A stretch of DNA of 5,050 bases from Herminiimonas sp. Lineage in GTDB: Bacteria; Pseudomonadota; Gammaproteobacteria; Burkholderiales; Burkholderiaceae. The stretch spans positions 1 to 5,050 of the forward strand of contig JACMQD010000087.1 in NCBI GenBank assembly GCA_014377155.1, read 5' to 3'. Shown here piece after piece: positions 1-5,050 of this stretch. Positions within the stretch are counted from its first letter, which is position 1. Each line of letters opens with the position of its first letter. A model generated the notes under the pieces. It saw nothing but the letters and a program-made list of their open reading frames with translations. It was not told the DNA's origin and did no database searches. The translations under genes and the position numbers were made by a program.

Positions 1-177
1 GCGTTCGCCGGCTTTGGCGGGAGCACTCGCCGGGAAAGTGTCGGCCACCGGTGCGGCAGGGCGCACGAATTGCGGCGTCATCGAACACGCGCCGAGCACT
101 GCGGCGGCAATCACGGTCAGCGCCGGAACCGCCAGGCGATGTTGCCAATGGCGGGTTTTTGCAACAGCATCAGTCAT
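1..177 (-). CDS. oprM: OprM/NodT-family outer membrane efflux lipoprotein, N-terminal part only
   Basis: This is the first 59 codons of the outer membrane channel of the tripartite pump; the rest lies beyond the left edge. The frame opens at an ATG at 177-175. It reads as a short basic N-terminus (residues 1-14, several K/R/H), a hydrophobic stretch at about 15-29, and a lipobox L28-G29-A30-C31, so the mature protein should begin with lipidated Cys31. The mature start, CSMTPQFVRPAAPVADTF, has the S-x-x-P-x-(Y/F)-x-RP-x-APV pattern typical of OprM-type channels. Upstream, GAGGAG at 190-185 lies 7 nt from the ATG, which supports this start. The gene overlaps the 3' end of the pump gene by 8 bp, so translation is probably coupled. 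The family forms trimeric beta-barrel/alpha-barrel conduits across the outer membrane and periplasm. The beta-barrel and hairpin domains are not in view, so intactness cannot be judged. Confidence 0.88.
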   Translation of the reverse strand, partial: MTDAVAKTRHWQHRLAVPALTVIAAAVLGACSMTPQFVRPAAPVADTFPASAPAKAGER

Positions 178-3100
178 GCTGCTTCTCCTCTGTTTGCAAA
201 TGCGCGGCGTACATGCGCCGCTGGCGCTCGCTGCCCTTGAACAGGCTGCGTATCACCACGAAAAAGATCGGTACCAAAAACACCGCCAGCACCGTCGCCG
301 TGATCATGCCGCCCATGACGCCGGTGCCGATGGCGCGCTGGCTGGCCGAGCCGGCGCCGCTGGCCACCACCAGTGGCAACACGCCCAGGATGAAGGCCAG
401 CGAGGTCATGATGATTGGCCGAAACCGTAAATGCACCGCTTCCAGCGTCGCCTCGATCAGTCCCATGCCCTGCGCCTGCAAATCCTTGGCGAATTCGATA
501 ATCAGAATCGCATTCTTGGCCGACAGACCGATGATGGCGATCAGACCGACCTTGAAGTACACGTCATTTGGCAAGCCACGGATGCTGGCACCGAGCAGCG
601 ATCCGAGAATACCCAGCGGCACCACCAGCAACACCGAAATCGGAATTGACGTGCTTTCATACAGTGCCGCCAGACACAGGAACACGGCAATGAGCGACAG
701 CGCGAACAGCGCCGGCGCTTGCGAGCCGGAGGTCTTTTCTTCCAGCGACTGGCCGGTCCACTCATAGCCGATGCCAGCGGGTAGCTGGGCAGCGAGCTTT
801 TCCATTTCTTCCAGCGCATCACCAGTGCTGAAGCCCTTGGCGGCGTCGCCGGAAATCTTCATCGCCGGATAGCCGTTGAAGCGGATCAGCTGCACCGGAC
901 CGACGATCCAGCGCGTCGTGGCAAACGCCGACAGCGGCACCATGGTGTTTTTGGCATTGCGCACGTACAGCTTCAACAAGTCGTCCGGTTGCAGCCGGTC
1001 CGGCGCATCGGCTTGCAAAATCACCCGTTGCTGCCGGCCCTGATTGGGGAAGTCGTTGATGTAGGACGAACCAAGCGCGGTCGACAGCGTGCTATTGATG
1101 TCGGCGAAGGTCACGCCGAGCGCATTGGCCTTGTCGCGGTCGATGTCGAGTTGCAGTTGCGGCGTGTCTTCCAGGCCTTCGGGCCGTACGCCGGAAATGA
1201 CCTTGCTTTTGCCCGCCATACCCAGCAATTGATTGCGTGCGGCCAGCAGCGCGTCATGGCCCAACCCGCCACGGTCTTGCAGCCGGAAAGTAAAGCCGGT
1301 CGCGTTGCCCAGTTCCGGAATCGGTGGCGGCGTGATCGGGAACACGATCGCATCGCGGATCTTGGAGAACGCGCCGAACGCCTTGCCGGCAATCGCGCTG
1401 GCCGACTGACTGGCGTCACGCTCGCTCCAGTCCTTGAGCGGCGTGAATGCCAGGCCGGCATTTTGGCCATTACCGGCGAAGCTGAAGCCGGCGACGGCGA
1501 CGACGTGCGCCACACCTGGCTGCTTCAGGTAGTAGTCCTCGACCTGCTTGATGACTTCGAGTGTGCGGCTGGTGGTCGCGCCCGGCGGCAACTGGATGTT
1601 GGTCACCAGATAACCCTGATCTTCGATCGGTAAGAATGCCGATGGCATGCGCGCATACAGCAGGCCGACGCAAACCAGGATCACACCATAGACCACCATG
1701 TAACGCGCCGACTTGCCGAGCATGCGGGAAATCACGCTCTGATATCCGGTGGCAGTGCGCGCAAAGCCGCGATTGAACCAGCCGAAAAAGCCGCGCTTGG
1801 CATGCTGGTGACCGGCTTCGACCGGTTTGAGCAGCGTCGCGCACAGGGCCGGCGTCAGGGTCAGCGCCATCAATGCCGAGAACACCATCGACGACACCAT
1901 CGACAGCGAGAACTGCCGATAGATCGCGCCGACCGCGCCGCCGAACAGCGCCATCGGCAAGAACACCGCGATCAGCACCACGGTGATGCCGATAATGGCG
2001 CCGGTGATCTGACCCATCGCCTTGCGGGTCGCATCGCGCGGCGACAGGCCTTCCTCGCTCATGATGCGCTCGACGTTTTCTACCACCACGATGGCATCGT
2101 CGACCAGGATACCGATCGCCAGCACCATGCCGAACATGGTCAGAACGTTGATCGAAAAACCGAACAGCAGCATGGTGCCGAAAGTGCCCATCAGGGCGAT
2201 CGGCACCACGATGGTGGGAATCAGCGTGTAGCGGATATTCTGCAGGAACAGGTACATCACCAGAAACACCAGCACGATCGCTTCGAGCAGGGTCTTGACC
2301 ACTTCCTCGATCGAAATCTGCACGAAGCGCGAGGTGTCGTACGGTACGTCGTATTTGACGCCGGCCGGGAAGAACTTGGACAAGGCGTCGAGCTTGGCAC
2401 GCACCGCCTTGGCAGTGCCGAGCGCATTCGCAGTCGGCGACAGCTGGATACCGACCGCGGCAATCGGCTTGCCGTCGATGCGGGCCGAGGTGCCGTAATT
2501 CTGGCCACCGATTTCGATACGGGCCACATCCGACAGACGCACTACCGAACCATCCGGGTTAGCACGTAATACGACCTTGCCGAATTCTTCGGTAGTCGCC
2601 AGTTGACTGGTGACTACCACGCTGGCCGCGATCTGCTGGGTCCCCGGGCTGGGCAGCTCGCCCAAGGTGCCGGAGGCAACTTGCGCATTTTGGGCGCGAA
2701 TGGCGGTGGCGACGTCGGACGGCATCAATTTGTAACCGACCAGCTTGGCGGGATCGATCCAGATGCGCATGGCGCGTTCGGTGCCGAACAGCTGTGCCTG
2801 ACCGACACCCGGTACGCGCTTCAATTCATTGAGGACGTTACGCGACAAATAATCGCCGAGCGCAATCGGGTCGAGCCGGCCATCGGTCGAGGACAGCGTG
2901 GCGAACATCAGGAAATTGCTGCGCGATTTGGTGACGGTCACGCCTTGCTGCGTCACGGCCTGGGGCAAACGGGCTTCGACGCGTTTCAGGCGGTTCTGGA
3001 CATCGACCGCGGCCAGGTCGGCGTTGGTGCCCGGCAGGAAGGACACGGTAATCTGTACCTGGCCATTGCCCTGGCTTTGCGATTCGATGTACTGCAAGCC

Positions 3101-3319
3101 TTCGGCACCGTTCATTTCCTGTTCGATCAAGCTGGTAACACTGTCGTCCAGGGTTTGCGCAGTGGCGCCAGGGTAGGCCGCATTGACCACGATGGCGGGC
3201 GGCGCGATGCTCGGATACTGTGCGACCGGCAAGCGGGTGATGGACAAGGCGCCCGCGAGCAGGATGAACAGTGCCAGCACCCATGCGAAAACCGGCCGGT
3301 CGATAAAGAACTTTGCCAT
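170..3319 (-). CDS. acrB: RND multidrug efflux pump, AcrB/MexB type (HAE-1 family), inner membrane
   Basis: Complete 1049-aa proton/drug antiporter, the same length as E. coli AcrB. It starts MAKFFIDRPVFAW, the usual HAE-1 N-terminus; a longer in-frame start at 3532 would add 71 low-complexity residues that overlap the upstream gene, and was rejected. An AAGGAG at 3331-3326 sits 6 nt before the chosen ATG. Layout: TM1 about 10-28, first periplasmic loop 29-336, TM2-TM6 about 337-497, TM7 about 538-557, second periplasmic loop 558-867, TM8-TM12 about 868-1025. The proton relay is intact: D407 and D408 (in GILVDDAIVVVEN), K935 (AcrB K940), R965 (R971) and T972 (T978). Pocket phenylalanines F136, F178, F612, F614 and F625 match AcrB F136, F178, F615, F617 and F628. 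V607 replaces F610, and N617 replaces R620 of the switch loop. The pump works as a trimer with the adjacent fusion protein and channel. Substrates are not predictable from this; antibiotics, dyes, detergents or acyl-homoserine lactones are known for relatives. Confidence 0.97.
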   Translation of the reverse strand: MAKFFIDRPVFAWVLALFILLAGALSITRLPVAQYPSIAPPAIVVNAAYPGATAQTLDDSVTSLIEQEMNGAEGLQYIESQSQGNGQVQITVSFLPGTNADLAAVDVQNRLKRVEARLPQAVTQQGVTVTKSRSNFLMFATLSSTDGRLDPIALGDYLSRNVLNELKRVPGVGQAQLFGTERAMRIWIDPAKLVGYKLMPSDVATAIRAQNAQVASGTLGELPSPGTQQIAASVVVTSQLATTEEFGKVVLRANPDGSVVRLSDVARIEIGGQNYGTSARIDGKPIAAVGIQLSPTANALGTAKAVRAKLDALSKFFPAGVKYDVPYDTSRFVQISIEEVVKTLLEAIVLVFLVMYLFLQNIRYTLIPTIVVPIALMGTFGTMLLFGFSINVLTMFGMVLAIGILVDDAIVVVENVERIMSEEGLSPRDATRKAMGQITGAIIGITVVLIAVFLPMALFGGAVGAIYRQFSLSMVSSMVFSALMALTLTPALCATLLKPVEAGHQHAKRGFFGWFNRGFARTATGYQSVISRMLGKSARYMVVYGVILVCVGLLYARMPSAFLPIEDQGYLVTNIQLPPGATTSRTLEVIKQVEDYYLKQPGVAHVVAVAGFSFAGNGQNAGLAFTPLKDWSERDASQSASAIAGKAFGAFSKIRDAIVFPITPPPIPELGNATGFTFRLQDRGGLGHDALLAARNQLLGMAGKSKVISGVRPEGLEDTPQLQLDIDRDKANALGVTFADINSTLSTALGSSYINDFPNQGRQQRVILQADAPDRLQPDDLLKLYVRNAKNTMVPLSAFATTRWIVGPVQLIRFNGYPAMKISGDAAKGFSTGDALEEMEKLAAQLPAGIGYEWTGQSLEEKTSGSQAPALFALSLIAVFLCLAALYESTSIPISVLLVVPLGILGSLLGASIRGLPNDVYFKVGLIAIIGLSAKNAILIIEFAKDLQAQGMGLIEATLEAVHLRFRPIIMTSLAFILGVLPLVVASGAGSASQRAIGTGVMGGMITATVLAVFLVPIFFVVIRSLFKGSERQRRMYAAHLQTEEKQHD
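185..190 (-). promoter_or_regulatory. Ribosome binding site of the outer membrane factor gene
   Basis: GAGGAG on the minus strand, 7 nt before the ATG at 177, lying within the last codons of the pump gene. It selects this ATG over another at 170-168, which opens a different frame that soon stops. Confidence 0.8.
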
Positions 3320-3325
3320 GAGGTG

Positions 3326-3331
3326 CTCCTT
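3326..3331 (-). promoter_or_regulatory. Ribosome binding site of the RND pump gene
   Basis: AAGGAG on the minus strand, 6 nt before the ATG at 3319. It shares two bases with the TAA stop of the adaptor gene (3332-3330), so ribosomes finishing the adaptor would sit on this site. It fixes the pump start at MAKFFIDRP. Confidence 0.85.
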
Positions 3332-4613
3332 ATTTGGCCGCTGCCGGCGCTGTGGCAGGTGCGGTCGCGGCGGGGGCAGGGGCAGCAGTAGGTGCAGCAG
3401 GGGCAGTAGGTGCGGCAGGGGCACCAAGTGCAGCAGGTGCCGCAGCAGACGCGGGCGCAGTGGCTGCGCGCGGTGCCCAGGCCATTGGCTTGACGGTGGC
3501 GCCAGGCTTGGCTTTTTGCATGCCTTCGACAATCACGACGTCGCCGGCTTTGAGGCCGCTGCTGATAATCCAGCTGTCACCTTGCACCTTGTCAGTCTTG
3601 ACCGGCCGTGCGCTGACCTTGCCGTCACTTGCCACCACCAGCACGCTGGCGCCGTCGGGGCCGCGCGTGACTGCCTGCTGTGGCACCGTGATGGCGCTTT
3701 CGCTGACCGCCTGATCCAGTCGCGCACGCACATACATGCCCGGCAACAGCAAGCGGTCCTTGTTCGGGATCGCCGCACGCAGTGTCACCGCGCCGGTGCT
3801 TTCTTCCACGCTCAGGTCCGAAAACAGCAATTTTCCTGGCTGCGGGTAGACCTGACCGTCCTCGGTAACGATCGTCACCTTGCTGCGATCGTCGCCGGCG
3901 CTTTTAAGTTTGCCACTGGCGACGGCGCGTTGCAGTTGCAAAACCTGGGTACTCGATTGCGTCAGATTGACATAGACCGGGTCGATCTGCTGGATGGTCG
4001 CCATCGGGGTCGCTTCACCCTGGCCGACCAGTGCGCCTTCGGTGACTTGCGCACGGCCGATACGACCCGAGATCGGCGCCGTGACCGTGGCATAGCTCAG
4101 GCTCAGGCCGGCGGTCTGGCGCGCCGCGCGGGCCGCCGCCAAGTCGGCAGCGGCCTGCTTCTGTGCGGTGAGGGTATCGTCAAACTCTTGCTTGCTGATG
4201 GCGCTGGTTTCGACCAGCGGCTTGTAACGTTGTGCTTTCAAAGACGCCTGGGCGAGGTTTGCCTCTGCCTTGGCGACGACTGCCTGGGCGCTGTCGACTG
4301 TAGCCTTGAATTGCGCCGGATCGATCCGAAACAGGACATCGCCGGCCTTGACGTCGCTGCCTTCGGTAAAGGTGCGTTTCAACACGATCCCGGCTACCCG
4401 TGCCCGCACCTGCGCGACGCGGCTGGCTTCGAGCCGCCCCGGCAATTCTGTGGTCAGCGTGACATCGGCAGGTGCCACGGTAATCACCGAGACTTCGGCT
4501 GGCGGCATGGCGCCCGGCGGCGGCGGGGTCGCAGCCTTGTCACCGCAGGCGGACAGTGCTGCCAGGAGGACAATGGCAGTGGAAGTGCAGGTTAAGCGGC
4601 GAATTGAGCTCAT
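3330..4613 (-). CDS. acrA: RND efflux periplasmic adaptor (membrane fusion) lipoprotein, AcrA/MexA type
   Basis: Complete 427-aa adaptor that links the inner membrane RND pump to the outer membrane channel. The start at 4613 gives a lipoprotein signal peptide: SIRR, a hydrophobic core at about 10-20, and lipobox L20-S21-A22-C23, followed by GDK. Gly at +2 resembles MexA. An in-frame ATG at 4712 would bury this signal behind 33 extra residues and was rejected. Order of domains: first lipoyl half about 55-98 (ELPGRLEASRVAQVRARVAG), alpha-hairpin about 100-172 with the R129-L133-S140 triad (R-x3-L-x6-S) used for channel binding, second lipoyl half about 178-200 (TAPISGRIGRAQVTEGALV), beta-barrel about 207-300, membrane-proximal domain about 300-378. 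A 50-residue Ala/Pro-rich tail follows and is not part of the known fold. The SD is weak (GAGA at 4622-4619, 5 nt before ATG). First gene of the operon; its TAA overlaps the SD of the pump gene. Confidence 0.95.
   Translation of the reverse strand: MSSIRRLTCTSTAIVLLAALSACGDKAATPPPPGAMPPAEVSVITVAPADVTLTTELPGRLEASRVAQVRARVAGIVLKRTFTEGSDVKAGDVLFRIDPAQFKATVDSAQAVVAKAEANLAQASLKAQRYKPLVETSAISKQEFDDTLTAQKQAAADLAAARAARQTAGLSLSYATVTAPISGRIGRAQVTEGALVGQGEATPMATIQQIDPVYVNLTQSSTQVLQLQRAVASGKLKSAGDDRSKVTIVTEDGQVYPQPGKLLFSDLSVEESTGAVTLRAAIPNKDRLLLPGMYVRARLDQAVSESAITVPQQAVTRGPDGASVLVVASDGKVSARPVKTDKVQGDSWIISSGLKAGDVVIVEGMQKAKPGATVKPMAWAPRAATAPASAAAPAALGAPAAPTAPAAPTAAPAPAATAPATAPAAAK
3388..3423. repeat. Two-copy 18-bp tandem repeat in the adaptor tail
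   Basis: Plus-strand units GTAGGTGCAGCAGGGGCA (3388-3405) and GTAGGTGCGGCAGGGGCA (3406-3423) differ at one base. On the coding strand they give APAAPT twice, at residues 399-410. The surrounding tail (residues about 380-427) is nearly all Ala, Pro and Thr. In-frame units of this kind can change in copy number without breaking the gene. Confidence 0.9.
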
Positions 4614-4641
4614 GACTGTCTCGACGGTAATAGGGTTGCAA

Positions 4642-4654
4642 CCGCGGGCCGCGG
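4642..4654. other. Short GC-only hairpin in the operon leader
   Basis: CCGCG (4642-4646) and CGCGG (4650-4654) pair around a 3-nt loop, about 30 nt before the adaptor ATG in the predicted transcript. There is no following T-run, so it is not a terminator. It could limit access to the weak adaptor ribosome site, but it may also be chance in GC-rich sequence. Confidence 0.35.
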
Positions 4655-4679
4655 ATGATTGGGATGTACGGTGATCGGT

Positions 4680-4696
4680 GGGCCAGGTAACGGCCC
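4680..4696. other. Second small stem in the operon leader
   Basis: GGGCC (4680-4684) and GGCCC (4692-4696) pair around a 7-nt loop within the predicted adaptor leader. No T-run follows on the minus strand. It is short and may be chance. Confidence 0.25.
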
Positions 4697-4730
4697 CCTG
4701 CCTTGGCGCCATGCGACAGTGCTTCGGCGT

Positions 4731-4759
4731 TTGAATAATTTTGAAGGTGCTATTATATA
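4731..4759 (+). promoter_or_regulatory. Predicted sigma70 promoter of the TetR-family gene
   Basis: TTGAAT at 4731-4736 and TATATA at 4754-4759 are 17 bp apart on the plus strand (4 of 6 in each box). Transcription would begin near 4766, inside the inverted repeat, which fits self-repression and gives a leader of about 180 nt. A rival -10, GATAAT at 4887-4892, is closer to the gene but has no convincing -35. Confidence 0.42.
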
Positions 4760-4781
4760 TACATTCAGTGATGAATGTTTA
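4752..4781 (-). promoter_or_regulatory. Predicted sigma70 promoter of the efflux operon
   Basis: On the minus strand there is a perfect TATAAT at 4757-4752. The best -35 is TAAACA at 4781-4776 (4 of 6 to TTGACA) with an 18-bp spacer. Transcription would begin near 4745, giving a leader of about 130 nt before the adaptor ATG. The inverted repeat 4761-4778 overlaps the -35 and spacer, the expected place for a repressor. Confidence 0.6.
4761..4778. promoter_or_regulatory. Probable TetR-family operator (inverted repeat)
   Basis: ACATTCA (4761-4767) and TGAATGT (4772-4778) are perfect reverse complements around a 4-nt spacer, GTGA. The half-site resembles the ACATT/AATGT core of the E. coli AcrR site and of other AcrR/TtgR-type operators, though with wider spacing. 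The repeat sits inside the spacer of the minus-strand promoter and touches the last bases of its -35, and it covers the expected start point of the plus-strand promoter. One bound repressor could therefore shut both transcripts. Binding itself is inference. Confidence 0.7.
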
Positions 4782-4946
4782 GGGCGCCTGGCGGCATGTC
4801 CGATACGTCGCTTTGGCGCCTTTGCGGATCGGTTTCCGTGCGGTTCGACGTCCCTGGTCTCGAACATTCGGTCAGGCACACCAACTGATAATAGGTCCCC
4901 CGGCGCTAATAGTAGCGGCGGTTCATGACACGGGTATTAACTGACC

Positions 4947-5050
4947 ATGGCAAGATGCACGAAAGAAGAAGCACTCGAAACCCGCTGCCGGATACTGGAT
5001 GCGGCAGAGGACATGTTCCACGCGCAGGGCGTGACACGCACCTCGCTGAC
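4947..5050 (+). CDS. TetR/AcrR-family transcriptional repressor, N-terminal part only
   Basis: The first 34 codons, running off the right edge, read MARCTKEEALETRCRILDAA followed by EDMFHAQGVTRTSL. This is the start of the TetR DNA-binding domain: helix 1 (about residues 7-27, with the conserved T-R-x-x-I-L-x-A-A pattern) and the G-V-x-x-T-S-L entry to helix 2. It closely follows the AcrR/TtgR/BpeR subgroup that controls divergent RND operons. An in-frame TAA at 4938-4940 lies just before the ATG, so 4947 is the first possible ATG. No clear Shine-Dalgarno precedes it; the nearest purine run is GGG at 4932-4934. Being divergent from the pump operon and next to an inverted repeat, it is inferred to repress that operon and itself. 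Residues 4 and 14 are Cys, where I recall mostly basic or small polar residues in relatives. The ligand-binding domain is not in view. Confidence 0.92.
   Translation, partial: MARCTKEEALETRCRILDAAEDMFHAQGVTRTSL

Larger units (their letters stand above)
4614..4946. promoter_or_regulatory. Divergent intergenic control region between repressor and efflux operon
   Basis: These 333 bp hold no convincing gene. A GC-rich part (4614-4730) becomes the leader of the operon transcript, an AT-rich core (4731-4780, 12 G/C in 50) holds both predicted promoters and the operator, and a second GC-rich part (4781-4946) becomes the leader of the repressor transcript. An open frame crosses the region on the minus strand (4879-4610), but it has no recognisable protein features and runs through the promoter core, so it is not called. 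Confidence 0.85.

Noticed and set aside
51..767. A 238-codon plus-strand frame opposite the pump C-terminus and the channel start
   Set aside because: Antisense to two genes supported by homology; no coherent protein pattern.
1802..2569. A 255-codon plus-strand frame opposite the pump gene, very rich in His, Gln, Asp and Arg
   Set aside because: Its composition is the mirror of hydrophobic codons in the pump's membrane segments; no start signal or protein motif.
2603..3391. A 262-codon plus-strand frame opposite the 5' part of the pump gene
   Set aside because: Shadow of the pump reading frame; no recognisable features and no ribosome site worth calling.
3320..3532. A 71-residue N-terminal extension of the pump from an ATG at 3532
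   Set aside because: The extension is Pro/Leu/Arg-rich out-of-frame translation of the adaptor tail; the MAKFFIDRP start has a good SD and matches the family.
3183..4595. A 470-codon open frame on the plus strand opposite the adaptor gene
   Set aside because: It is rich in Arg, Gly, Asp and Cys, shows no domain or signal and lies fully antisense to a well-supported gene. Long antisense frames are expected from GC-rich codon bias.
4614..4712. A 33-residue N-terminal extension of the adaptor from an ATG at 4712
   Set aside because: It would place the lipoprotein signal peptide internally; the start at 4613 gives a normal signal with lipobox at Cys23.
4705..4820. GGCGCC three times in the intergenic region (4705-4710, 4783-4788, 4815-4820)
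   Set aside because: A six-base palindrome this GC-rich is common by chance in such DNA and also occurs in the coding parts; the spacing is irregular.
4841..4865. A GGTTCGA motif resembling a tRNA T-loop
   Set aside because: The flanking bases do not form a T-stem and no anticodon or acceptor arms can be placed on either strand.
4610..4879. An 89-codon minus-strand frame ending at the adaptor start
   Set aside because: It runs through the predicted promoter and operator and resembles no protein I know.
1..5050. Mobile elements, CRISPR arrays, or attachment sites
   Set aside because: No transposase frame, terminal inverted repeats, spaced direct repeats or tRNA-like ends were seen; the window is continuous efflux locus.

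Overview
The window carries most of one tripartite RND multidrug efflux locus, in the layout of acrAB-oprM and of bpeR-bpeAB-oprB in Burkholderia. The high GC content, the GC-ending codons and the close match of all four products to AcrR/AcrA/AcrB/OprM-type proteins of Burkholderiales suggest a betaproteobacterium. The exact family cannot be fixed from sequence reading alone.

Layout. Reading leftward on the minus strand: a membrane fusion lipoprotein (4613-3330, 427 aa), a full-length RND pump (3319-170, 1049 aa) and the first 59 codons of an OprM/NodT-type outer membrane factor (177 down to the window edge). The three are packed as one operon: a 10-bp gap between the first two, then an 8-bp overlap. 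A TetR-family repressor gene starts divergently at 4947 on the plus strand and leaves the window after 34 codons. No terminator is visible between the operon genes.

Control region. The 333 bp between the fusion protein gene and the repressor gene hold an AT-rich core (4731-4780, 12 G/C in 50). This core contains a perfect minus-strand TATAAT, a plus-strand TTGAAT/TATATA pair and a 7+7 bp inverted repeat (ACATTCA-GTGA-TGAATGT). The repeat lies where a repressor would block both promoters, so the simplest reading is that the TetR protein represses both the pump operon and its own gene.

How the parts work together. By family knowledge, the RND trimer picks up substrates from the periplasm and inner membrane using the proton gradient, the fusion protein bridges it to the outer membrane channel, and the TetR protein lets transcription rise when it binds a ligand. 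Substrates cannot be read from the sequence.

This is mainly a well-known type of locus, and I do not see an undescribed system. Points worth a look are two departures from AcrB in the pump's substrate pocket, a low-complexity Ala/Pro tail with a tandem repeat on the fusion protein, two cysteines in the repressor's DNA-binding head, and the structured leader of the operon.
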